Assembly (NCBI GenBank): GCA_947631415.1
Contig: CANRLG010000009.1
Span: 1-39,019, forward strand
DNA length: 39,019 bases
Source of the DNA: an uncultured Clostridia bacterium
Lineage (GTDB): Bacteria > Bacillota > Clostridia > TANB77 > CAG-465
Direction of reading: 5' to 3'
Shown: positions 16,391 to 25,773 of the stretch, one piece after another
Position numbering within the stretch: position 1 is the stretch's first letter
Layout: each line of letters begins with the position of its first letter
Translations under genes and position numbers: made by a program
The notes under the pieces: generated by a model
Seen by the model: only the letters and a program-made list of their open reading frames with translations
The model's database searches: none
Told to the model about the DNA's origin: nothing

Positions 16391-18340
16391 ATGGATACAA
16401 TTAAATTTTATTCTGTAAATGATTTATCGATTGGATATCAATTGCAAAATGCTGAAAAAATTATAAATGATTTTGACAAGAATAAGAAATATACTATGGA
16501 AGAGATTTTAGAATTGTATAATATTACTAAATACGTAGATAATAATTTATTTTTGAAGAAATGGAACACTGCTTATATTGAGAAGGTTAAAAATGTTATA
16601 AAAGACATGAAGTTTATAATATTTAAATATATGGATAATAATTTAACAAATGAAAAATTTGAAAAAATATTGAACGATGTGCCAAATCAATACATCAATG
16701 ACTTTTTCGAACTATTTGAAAAGAAAATAGAAAAGGTGAATATAGCTGATGATATTTTTATAAAAGCAATATGCAAAAAAAAAGCTTCATTATATTATGT
16801 TTTGCATTTTAAAAAAATTGTAAAAAAATATGATAGTGAAATAAGAAAAGTTATGTTTCAAGATGTTACTAATTCTACAGAAATTATGATAAAAAAATAT
16901 TATATTAATGAAGAAAAAAATAAAGAAATAGAACTTCCTAGTTCGTTAACAAATGAAGATAAAGAAAAAATATTAATTAGATATATAGATAATAAGAATG
17001 CTAATTTAAATTATGTTAGAATAATAGCTAAAATTCAAAGTAACAAAGATATGATAGAAATAAGTGATAAAACTAAATTAAAAGCATGTAGAAAAGTTGT
17101 TGAACTTGAAAACAAAATATTTAATAAAAAATCGGGTATAGAATATAGTTATATTGTAAAATTTGATGACAGGCAGCAAATAGAAAAAATTGAAAAAATG
17201 GAAGGAAATCAGTGGATATATTCATATAGTAAAAGATGGATAGAAGAAAATAAAGATGATTTTGCAACATTATTAAATAATTTTATATATTTATTTAATG
17301 TTACAGATTTTGAAGGAAGAATAGAACTAGTAAATAAAAAACATGAAGCAGGGGTTCTTGAAAGATTTATGAATTTAAAATTGTTAAAAGCATATAATCC
17401 AAATTTATCATTTAACCATAAAAAGACTGTGTCATTATTACAATTAAATGCATATTATGACCAATTGAATAGATTGAATATAAGATTAGAAGATGTAATT
17501 GAATGGTTTTTTAATAGTTATTTAAAAGAAAATTTTAAAATAGAAAATTTTAGTATTTCTATGCCTTCAAAAGACTCTACATTCTTTGAAAAATGTAAAT
17601 CTGTATTACCTGAAATAGATCATATATTAAAGGAATATAAATATTACGTTGAAGATGGACAAGTGGATCCAGAATTAGTGAGTATGTCATCAGAGCATAT
17701 GTTTTTTAAAGATATTCCATCAAAAGTAAAAAATAAATATGTATATTTAAAAAATAATGATTACAATAATTTAATAGATTATTACTTTTTTTCAGATCAA
17801 TGCATGTTAGCATATTTAGAAAATTTAGATAAAAAATATGATAATTTTTTTAAATTGATAGTTAAAGAAAATATAAAGTATAATGATTATCCAAAATATG
17901 ACAAGGAAGATTTAGATTGGTTAATAAAAGAAAAAATTATTTTTGAAAATGATAAAGGTTTTCTAAAAATCAAAAATGAGGAAAGAATAATGATTTATGC
18001 AGAGCTACATTATAAAGAGGTAATTAATTATTGGAAGAAAAGCGAAAAAATTAGGAATGAAATAAAACAAATGATTAAAGAAGATAAGCTTGAAATTGAA
18101 AGTTCACTATTTTCAAGAAATGAGCAAGATTATTTCAATTTTTATTTAAATATGTCAGAATTTATTGATGGATATGATATAAGAAATTCTAATTTGCATG
18201 GTACACAAATAGGAGATAGAAAATCCGACATACATTATTCAAGATATTTACAAATAGTACTATTAATAGTACTAATTATAATAAAAATTAATGATGATAT
18301 ATGTTCATCAGAATCTGAAAGTTATCTAGAAAAAATATAG
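16391..18340 (+). CDS. Uncharacterised protein (~649 aa) with C-terminal HEPN-like RNSNLH motif
   Basis: ATG 16391 follows GGAGGG. C-terminal DGYDIRNSNLHGTQ...HYSRYLQIVLLIVLIIIKIND fits Rx4H plus a following helix, as in DUF4209/HEPN-type domains. Confidence 0.6.
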   Translation: MDTIKFYSVNDLSIGYQLQNAEKIINDFDKNKKYTMEEILELYNITKYVDNNLFLKKWNTAYIEKVKNVIKDMKFIIFKYMDNNLTNEKFEKILNDVPNQYINDFFELFEKKIEKVNIADDIFIKAICKKKASLYYVLHFKKIVKKYDSEIRKVMFQDVTNSTEIMIKKYYINEEKNKEIELPSSLTNEDKEKILIRYIDNKNANLNYVRIIAKIQSNKDMIEISDKTKLKACRKVVELENKIFNKKSGIEYSYIVKFDDRQQIEKIEKMEGNQWIYSYSKRWIEENKDDFATLLNNFIYLFNVTDFEGRIELVNKKHEAGVLERFMNLKLLKAYNPNLSFNHKKTVSLLQLNAYYDQLNRLNIRLEDVIEWFFNSYLKENFKIENFSISMPSKDSTFFEKCKSVLPEIDHILKEYKYYVEDGQVDPELVSMSSEHMFFKDIPSKVKNKYVYLKNNDYNNLIDYYFFSDQCMLAYLENLDKKYDNFFKLIVKENIKYNDYPKYDKEDLDWLIKEKIIFENDKGFLKIKNEERIMIYAELHYKEVINYWKKSEKIRNEIKQMIKEDKLEIESSLFSRNEQDYFNFYLNMSEFIDGYDIRNSNLHGTQIGDRKSDIHYSRYLQIVLLIVLIIIKINDDICSSESESYLEKI

Positions 18341-18361
18341 ATGAAGAATAGACAACAAAAA

Positions 18362-18723
18362 TTTTAATACAGAAAAATTACAATATGAAACTTTGCCACT
18401 TACAGTTAGTTGGGAAGATATAAAAGCCTGTATTCCATTAGGAAAATTTAATGAATATCATGGAATGTTAATAAAAATATTATTTATAGTTACTTAATTG
18501 GAGAACAGGAAGATATTTATGACTGCATTAGTATTGATGAATATAGAAAGTTAAGTTTTGAAGAACAATTGTTATATGATTATTTTGAATGAGATGATAA
18601 TTAGTGGTGGTTTAAATATTTTAAAATTATAATTGAACATGTAAAATGGCAACTTTTTGAGTGGAAAGATGTTAATTTTTTAAAAGAAATAGAGGGAGTT
18701 CAAATAATAGTATTTAGATTTTA
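18362..18723 (+). pseudogene. Degenerate coding remnants
   Basis: Protein-like segments in shifting frames: NTEKLQYETLPLTVSWEDIKACIPLGKFNEYHGM..., then SYLIGEQEDIYDCISIDEYRKLSFEEQLLYDYFE, then WWFKYFKIIIEHVKWQLFEWKDVNFLKEIEGVQIIVFRF. No intact ORF. Confidence 0.5.
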
Positions 18724-18741
18724 AGTAGAGGAGATAATAAT

Positions 18742-19506
18742 ATGATTTATATTACAGGTGATACACATGTAGATTTTTCAAGATTCAATGAAAATAAATT
18801 TCCAATACAAAATGAAATGACAAAGAATGACTATGTAATAATATGTGGAGATTTTGGTGGAATATGGAGTTACAAGGAAGAAAGTATATATGAAAAACAG
18901 TTGTTAAACTGGCTAAATACAAGAAATTTCACTACTCTATTTGTAGATGGAAATCATGAAAACTTTACTAGATTATATAATGATTATCCTGTAGAAGAAT
19001 GGCATGGTGGAAAAATACATAAAATAAGGGATTCTGTTTTTCATTTAATGCGTGGAGAAATATTTGAAATAGATGGTAAAAAGATATTTGCTTTTGGTGG
19101 AGCAAAATCACATGATATAAATGATGGAATATTAAACTTAGATGAAGAAAAAAAGATATATGAATATCGTAAAAGAGGAGCGTATTTTAGAATAAGAGAG
19201 TATTCATGGTGGGATTTAGAATTACCAACTGAGGAAGAAATGCAAAATGGTATAAATAATTTAGAAAAAGTGAATTATAAAGTTGACTATATTATTTCAC
19301 ATTGTTGTCCTACAAATATCCAAACATTATTAGGATCAGGAAGATTTGATAAAGATTATTTAACAGATTACTTGCAAAAGATTATGGAAAAATGTGAATT
19401 TAAGAAGTGGTATTTTGGACATTATCATGATTATAGACAAGTTAATTCACAATTTGTTTTGTTATATGAAGATATAGTTCCATTGGAAATTGAAAATATG
19501 TTTTAA
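18742..19506 (+). CDS. Metallophosphoesterase (calcineurin-like)
   Basis: ITGDTHVDF, IICGDFGG, FVDGNHENF, ISHCCP, FGHYHDY. GAGG RBS. Confidence 0.9.
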   Translation: MIYITGDTHVDFSRFNENKFPIQNEMTKNDYVIICGDFGGIWSYKEESIYEKQLLNWLNTRNFTTLFVDGNHENFTRLYNDYPVEEWHGGKIHKIRDSVFHLMRGEIFEIDGKKIFAFGGAKSHDINDGILNLDEEKKIYEYRKRGAYFRIREYSWWDLELPTEEEMQNGINNLEKVNYKVDYIISHCCPTNIQTLLGSGRFDKDYLTDYLQKIMEKCEFKKWYFGHYHDYRQVNSQFVLLYEDIVPLEIENMF

Positions 19507-19574
19507 TAAAAATATATTTCTTTGAATGAAATTGTTGCTTATCATCAATATATTATATTTAAAATTAAATAAAA

Positions 19575-19667
19575 ATCACGGAATGAAAATTAAAAAAATC
19601 ACGGATTAAAAATGAAAAATATCACGGATTGAAATTACAAAATATTACTGGTTAGAAATTTAAAAAG
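19575..19667. repeat. Four imperfect tandem repeats with a 23-bp period
   Basis: Units start at 19575, 19598, 19621 and 19644: ATCACGGAATGAAAATTAAAAAA / ATCACGGATTAAAAATGAAAAAT / ATCACGGATTGAAATTACAAAAT / ATTACTGGTTAGAAATTTAAAAA. Confidence 0.8.
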
Positions 19668-20191
19668 TATGAAATGGCAATAAAATAATAAAAATATGTA
19701 GAGAAAAAAATACAAGTGATATTTTGAAAAAATTGCCAAATTCTCAAAAAACTCACTATTTATTTTATAAAGCTACTTTTTCAAGTTTTATTGATATACA
19801 GTAAAAAAAATCTTAATTTAACTAAATTACACAAATCTTTCAACTAGCCATTATAATACTAAGGTTGTAGTTCTAATTTTGCATTTGTAATCATAATTAT
19901 ATTGTACAAATAACTAAGTTGTAGTAATTATTTGTATATAGAAAATTAAGAAAACTATTCAGATTTTAAATTGAAAATAGAGACTAATAACTACTTTTAT
20001 TTAAACTTTAGTTTTAAGAAAAAAATAAATATGTAAGATAATAATTAACTTTTGTAGTACAAATCTACTTTTTTATCGTTGTATTTGATTTTGAAAAAGT
20101 ATCTATCAAAAAAATTTTTAAAGCAAATTTATTGAGAAAAAATTAACTTATAATATATAATTAGAATAGATAAAGAAAAGTAGGTGATATT

Positions 20192-21414
20192 TTGACAAAG
20201 ATTATTGAATATTGCAAAATAAAAAAGAAAAATATATAGATATCGATACTATATACAAGAATGGTGGCTTTCGAAAATCAGATGCTATGACTGTTTTAAT
20301 GAAAGTTAGAAATGGTGGAGGTTTTAGGCCTTGTAAAGGAAAAGGTTACTATGTTATTCATTCAACGAAAGAAGATATTGATTGGCCAGATTTTTTAGAT
20401 TATGAAACATGAATTTATACTTATTATTGTGATAATAAACAACCCGGTTACGAATTGCATTCTAAAATGAGAAATCAATTTTTAAGGAATATATATGATA
20501 GATTAAGTAAAAATAATTTTGAAGATAGAAAGAAGATTACACCAATATTTTTATTTGAAAGTAAGAAAGAGTATAAAGGTGTACAATTTAAAGGTTTGAT
20601 TGTTCATGGAAATTCAAATTATGATGATAAAGATATTTTAACAGCAGTTTGGGCATCTAAAGAAAATGGTGATAGATTCCAAAATTATAAAGCAATTTTT
20701 ACACTACTAGATACGAAAGAGGAATCTAGTAATGAGCCTAATAAATCTTCAATTGATTTAAGATGGTTAGATGACATAAAAAATGAACTATGCTATGAAA
20801 GTGTGTATGTTCAGATATCATATAAAAGGTGGGTGAAAAAAGGAATTTATACACCTTTTGAAACAATTAGGTTAAATAATGTAAGAACAAAGGAAGAACA
20901 ATTGCCATCTGAACCTCAAAAATTAAAAATGTTAAAAATAATTCATGATTATTTTTATGATAATAAAAATAAAAATCAATCAACACAATTTGAACCTTTT
21001 GCATTATGGTTATGTACGCAAGTTGATTCAAACATTATAGGTATTGATAATACAAAACCAACACGAGATGGAGGTAGAGACGGAATTGGTCAATATAGAA
21101 TAATGGGGAAAATAAATAGGTCGTTAACTACTTCTTTTGCTGTTGAAGCAAAATGTTATGATATTAATAATTCTGTTGGAGTAAAGGAAACTTCTCGATT
21201 AATATCAAGAATTAGACAAAGACAATTTGGAATTCTAGTTACAACATCTTATGTTGCAAAACAAGCTTACGAAGAAATTATTGAGGATGGACATCCAATA
21301 TCAATAATTTCTAGAGTTGATATTATTGATATTTTATATAAGAGAGGTATTAATGATATTCTAACCTTAAATGCGTTTTTTAATAATAATTGTCCTAAAG
21401 AGTTACATTTATAG
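20192..21414 (+). pseudogene. Mrr-type PD-(D/E)XK restriction endonuclease, disrupted by -1 frameshift and in-frame TGA
   Basis: TTG 20192 with AGGTGA RBS reads MTKIIEYCKIKK; -1 frame continues EKYIDIDTIYKNGGFRKSDAMTVLMKVRNGGGFRPCKGKGYYV...WPDFLDYET, TGA at 20410, then same frame IYTYYCDNKQPGYELHSKMRNQFLRNIYD... to catalytic-like TRDGGRDG...AVEAKCYD. Confidence 0.75.
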
Positions 21415-21446
21415 AAACTTCGAATAATTTATTCGAAGTTTTTATA
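21415..21446 (+). terminator. Rho-independent terminator
   Basis: AAACTTCGAAT-AATTT-ATTCGAAGTTTTTA. Confidence 0.85.
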
Positions 21447-21599
21447 TTTCAAAATTAATAATTTAAGTAAATGATAAATTTATTAAAATTCTCTAAATAA
21501 AAGAATTAAAAATCAAATTAAATTAATTTTATTGAGAAAAATGTCGATTTATGATATAAATCATAATAAAGTTATTATAAGTAAAAATAGGAGATTGTT

Positions 21600-23063
21600 A
21601 TGTTAGAGAAACAAAGTTTACCATCAGCCCCAATTTTAATTGAAGCAATAAGATCTTTAGGATATTCATTTCAAACTGCGATTGCAGATTTAATTGATAA
21701 TAGTATAAGCGCAATGGCGAAAAGGATCGATATTATTTTAATACCTAATGAATATCCTCAATTAATTATATTTGATAATGGATTTGGAATGAACAAAGAA
21801 GAGTTAGAGGAATCACTGAGATATGGAGCTAGAAATCCATTAGAAAAAAGGAGTGAAATCGATTTAGGTAGATTTGGTTTAGGAATGAAATCTGCCTCGT
21901 TATCACAGTGTAGAAAATTAATTGTAATTAGTAAAAAAGATGGAAGATTATCTGGTTTTTCATGGGATCTTGACTATGTGATAGAGAGACAGGGATGGTT
22001 TTTACTCGAATATGTAGAAGATGAAATAAGAAAATTACCTAATATTAGTCTATTTGATAATGTTGATACAGGAACATACTTGATGTTAGAAAACTTTGAT
22101 AGAATTTCATCATCTACATCTAATTTAAATAATACTTTAAGAGATTATATGAATGAAACTATTAATCACTTAGCTCTTGTATTCCATAGATATTTAGATG
22201 ATGGTGTGGAAATATATGTAAATAATAATAAAATAAATTCAAGAGATCCATTTTTACTTTCAAATAAATCTACAATGGCTTTAAGAGAACAAAATATTAT
22301 AATAGATAATGAAAATATTAGAGTTAAACCATATATATTACCATATATAAGTAAATTAACTCAGGATGATTTGGAAAAAGTTGGAGGAAAAGAGGACTTA
22401 AAAAACAATCAAGGATTTTACATTTATAGAAATAAGAGATTAATAATATGGGGAACATGGTTTAGATTAACTAGAAAAGAAGAATTAGGAAAATTGGCCA
22501 GAGTTATGGTAGACATTCCAAATTCTTTAGATTATATGTGGGGTATAGATATAAAGAAAAGTACAGCAAATTTACCAGATATAATAAAGAAAAAATTATA
22601 TGCATGTATTGATGAGTCGATATTTCAAAGTAAAACAGTTCACAGTTATAGAGGAAGAAAAGTTAATAAAGATAAAGACATAAACTATATATGGGAGAGG
22701 ATAGAACTTAGAGATGGCTGTTATGAGTACAAAATAAATAGAAATATACAGCAATTGAAAATACTGGAAGAAACTTTAAATCCAAATCAACTTAAAGCAT
22801 TAGATATGGTACTTAATATTATAGAAGAACAATTTCCTACTAATTCATTATATTTAGATGCTTCTCAGGGAAAAGTAATTGAACCTAATAAGGTTGAAAA
22901 TAATGAAGTTATAGAAAAACTATGTGATGAAATTAAAGAGAGTTTAGAACTATGCGCTAGTACAGGAATGGACAGAGAAAATGTTTTAAACGCTTTGTTA
23001 AAAACAGAACCCTATTGTAATTATGAAAATTTAAAGTCATATTTTAAAGAGGAGGAGCCATAG
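21600..23063 (+). CDS. GHKL-type (MORC/MutL-like) ATPase
   Basis: QTAIADLIDNSISAMA (N-box), IIFDNGFGMNKEEL, LGRFGLGMKSASLSQC. Confidence 0.9.
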   Translation: MLEKQSLPSAPILIEAIRSLGYSFQTAIADLIDNSISAMAKRIDIILIPNEYPQLIIFDNGFGMNKEELEESLRYGARNPLEKRSEIDLGRFGLGMKSASLSQCRKLIVISKKDGRLSGFSWDLDYVIERQGWFLLEYVEDEIRKLPNISLFDNVDTGTYLMLENFDRISSSTSNLNNTLRDYMNETINHLALVFHRYLDDGVEIYVNNNKINSRDPFLLSNKSTMALREQNIIIDNENIRVKPYILPYISKLTQDDLEKVGGKEDLKNNQGFYIYRNKRLIIWGTWFRLTRKEELGKLARVMVDIPNSLDYMWGIDIKKSTANLPDIIKKKLYACIDESIFQSKTVHSYRGRKVNKDKDINYIWERIELRDGCYEYKINRNIQQLKILEETLNPNQLKALDMVLNIIEEQFPTNSLYLDASQGKVIEPNKVENNEVIEKLCDEIKESLELCASTGMDRENVLNALLKTEPYCNYENLKSYFKEEEP

Positions 23064-23064
23064 G

Positions 23065-25773
23065 ATGGATAATATTCAAAAATTAATAAATGTTGTTAAA
23101 GCATATATATATGAAGATACTTTAACAGAAACTCAAATTGATGAAATTATAACTAATTTTGCAAATATGAAACCATTTAATTTGACAGAAGATGAAGTAA
23201 GAAAAGCAAGAAATATAATACATTCGGAAAATTTAATTAAGTTGGATTTAGGAGAAGCATTAATTTCAAAGCAACATGTCAAGTGGTTTTATGAACGAAA
23301 AAAAGATTTGAATATGAATTATTGGAATAGATATAAAGAATATTTATTGCAAGACAAAAAGTTTTCAATACCTATAGTAAAAACTATGGATGAGGTGTCT
23401 GACGAACTAACAGATTTATTAGGAGATCCTAATGTTGAAGAAAAATATCAAAGAAGAGGATTGATAATAGGAGATGTTCAGTCAGGAAAAACAGCAAATT
23501 ATACTGGATTAATATGTAAAGCGGCTGATGCAGGATATAAGGTTATTGTTCTTTTAACAGGTACAATAGAAAGCTTAAGACAGCAAACACAATTAAGAAT
23601 TGATGAAGGATTTACAGGAATAGATAGTGATGCAATAAAAAAGCAAAAAATCGATAAATCAATTGGTGTGGGAAAACATAATAATACATTAAGAACAGCT
23701 GTTTTAACTACAAAAAGCGATGACTTCAATACCAAATTTGCTAATAATTTAGGATTATTTTTAAATACATTAAAGGATCCTGTGATTTTTGTTATAAAAA
23801 AGAATGTTACAGTGCTTGAAAGGTTAAATCAGTGGTTAAAACAAATGAATTTAGATCCAGGAAGCAAGTATATCAATAATTCTCTTTTAATGATAGATGA
23901 TGAAGCAGATAATGCTTCAATAAATACAAATAAAGAAGAGTGTGATCCCACAAAAACAAATGCTAAAATAGTGGAAATGTTAGGATTATTTAAAAAAGCA
24001 AGTTATGTTGGGTTTACAGCTACTCCATATGCAAATATTTTTATAAATCCTGATACTAAAGATGATATGGAAAAAGAGGACCTTTTTCCAAAGGATTATA
24101 TTTATTGTTTAGATGCACCAACAAATTATATTGGAGCAAAAGATATATATAATAAAGATAGTAAATATCGTAGTATGTTAGAATCAATAAAAGATGGAGA
24201 CATATATCCACTAAATCATAAAATTGATTTTGTAGTAGAAAAATTATCAGATAGCTTAAAAAAGGCAATAAATGAATTCTTAATAGTAAATGCAATTAGA
24301 GATTTAAGAGGAGATACTACAACGCATAGATCTATGCTTGTAAATATTAGTAGATTTGTTAAAGTTCAAAAGCAATTTGGGAATATTATTTTAGATTATG
24401 TTGAAGATATAAAGAAATCTGTAAGATTATATAGTAAATTAGATTTAAATGATTCGTTAAAAGATGAAAATGTTAAATTTCTTTATGAAACTTTTAATAG
24501 TTCATATGGATATGTTGAATTTGATTGGAAACAAATAATAAAAATAATGAATGAATCTATCTCATCTGTAGAAGTAAAAGTAGTAAATACCAAAAATAAG
24601 AATTTGTTAAATTATCAAGAAAATGAAAAACAAGGCTTAAGAGTAATAGCAATAGGTGGTATGGGACTATCAAGAGGATTAACATTAGAAGGATTGGTTA
24701 TTAGTTATTTTCATAGAAATTCAAAAATGTATGATACATTAATGCAAATGGGAAGATGGTTTGGATATAGACATAATTATGATGATTTGTGTAAAATATG
24801 GATGAGTGATGAAAATATATTCTACTATGAAGAAATAAGTGAGGCAACAAATGAATTAAAGAGAGATATAAAACGTATGAGAGAATTAGGCAAGACTCCT
24901 TTAGAATTTGGATTACGTGTTAGAAATGATGAACAAACCTTAATGATAACAGCAAGAAATAAAATGAGAACAGCTTCAAATTATAAAAGAGCACAATCAT
25001 TAAGTCAAGTAGTTCTAGAAACACCTAGAATTAATAATGACCAAAAAGCTAATAACACAAATTTAAGTGCCGTTGAAAACTTAATTTATGCAATAAACTT
25101 AAACAAGTATAAATGTAAAAAATCAGGTACTTCATGTGGCTACGAAGGAATAAGAAAAGATATTATTATTGATTTCTTAAAAAATTATGAAGCATCATAT
25201 GCTAATCTTAGATTTAACACTGAAACTATAATGAACTTTATAGATAAATATAAGGGAAATGAGTTAAATTTATGGAATGTTGTATTTATTAATGGTGAAT
25301 CAAAAAAAATATACAAAATTGATGAAAATAATTCAATTAAATTAGTACAGAGAAGTTTTAATTTTAGGAATAATGGTAATGTAATTCAATTATCAAAAGA
25401 AAGAAATCGTTTAGGTAATCCGGGAGATTCGACATTTGGGTTAACCAATGATGACATAGAAGATATAAAGAAAAAATATTATAGTGATCATCCAGACAAA
25501 ATTGGAAAAAAAGTTCCACAAATTGCTTACTTTAAAATAAAAAGAAATCCTTTGTTAATGATATATTTATTAGATTTAAGTCAAGAAGATGCATTTAATG
25601 AAAAAATATTAATAAAAGAAAATTATCCAATTGTTGGAATAAGTATTGGAATTCCTACACTATCAAACGAAGAAACTAGTTATGCAAATTATAAAATTAA
25701 TCTAATAGCATATAGACAGTTTGAAAATTTTGAAGAATATGATAATGAGGAGGATGAAGAAGTAAATGATTAA
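23065..25773 (+). CDS. Z1 domain SF2 helicase/endonuclease-like protein
   Basis: IIGDVQSGKTANYTGLICKAADAGY, LLMIDDEADNASIN, SYVGFTATPYANIFINP, GGMGLSRGLTLEGLVISYF, QMGRWFGYR. Confidence 0.93.
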   Translation: MDNIQKLINVVKAYIYEDTLTETQIDEIITNFANMKPFNLTEDEVRKARNIIHSENLIKLDLGEALISKQHVKWFYERKKDLNMNYWNRYKEYLLQDKKFSIPIVKTMDEVSDELTDLLGDPNVEEKYQRRGLIIGDVQSGKTANYTGLICKAADAGYKVIVLLTGTIESLRQQTQLRIDEGFTGIDSDAIKKQKIDKSIGVGKHNNTLRTAVLTTKSDDFNTKFANNLGLFLNTLKDPVIFVIKKNVTVLERLNQWLKQMNLDPGSKYINNSLLMIDDEADNASINTNKEECDPTKTNAKIVEMLGLFKKASYVGFTATPYANIFINPDTKDDMEKEDLFPKDYIYCLDAPTNYIGAKDIYNKDSKYRSMLESIKDGDIYPLNHKIDFVVEKLSDSLKKAINEFLIVNAIRDLRGDTTTHRSMLVNISRFVKVQKQFGNIILDYVEDIKKSVRLYSKLDLNDSLKDENVKFLYETFNSSYGYVEFDWKQIIKIMNESISSVEVKVVNTKNKNLLNYQENEKQGLRVIAIGGMGLSRGLTLEGLVISYFHRNSKMYDTLMQMGRWFGYRHNYDDLCKIWMSDENIFYYEEISEATNELKRDIKRMRELGKTPLEFGLRVRNDEQTLMITARNKMRTASNYKRAQSLSQVVLETPRINNDQKANNTNLSAVENLIYAINLNKYKCKKSGTSCGYEGIRKDIIIDFLKNYEASYANLRFNTETIMNFIDKYKGNELNLWNVVFINGESKKIYKIDENNSIKLVQRSFNFRNNGNVIQLSKERNRLGNPGDSTFGLTNDDIEDIKKKYYSDHPDKIGKKVPQIAYFKIKRNPLLMIYLLDLSQEDAFNEKILIKENYPIVGISIGIPTLSNEETSYANYKINLIAYRQFENFEEYDNEEDEEVND

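Noticed and set aside
19575-19667. Possible CRISPR array
   Set aside because: 23-bp period with no unique spacers, divergent copies and no cas genes.
19660-19803. Possible coding remnant CREKNTSDILKKLPNSQKTHYLFYKATFSSFIDIQ
   Set aside because: Too short and unrecognised; cannot distinguish from chance in AT-rich sequence.
20410-20412. TGA possibly recoded as glycine (as in some candidate phyla)
   Set aside because: TGA is clearly a normal stop elsewhere in the window, e.g. the response regulator ending at 5683, so a nonsense mutation is simpler.
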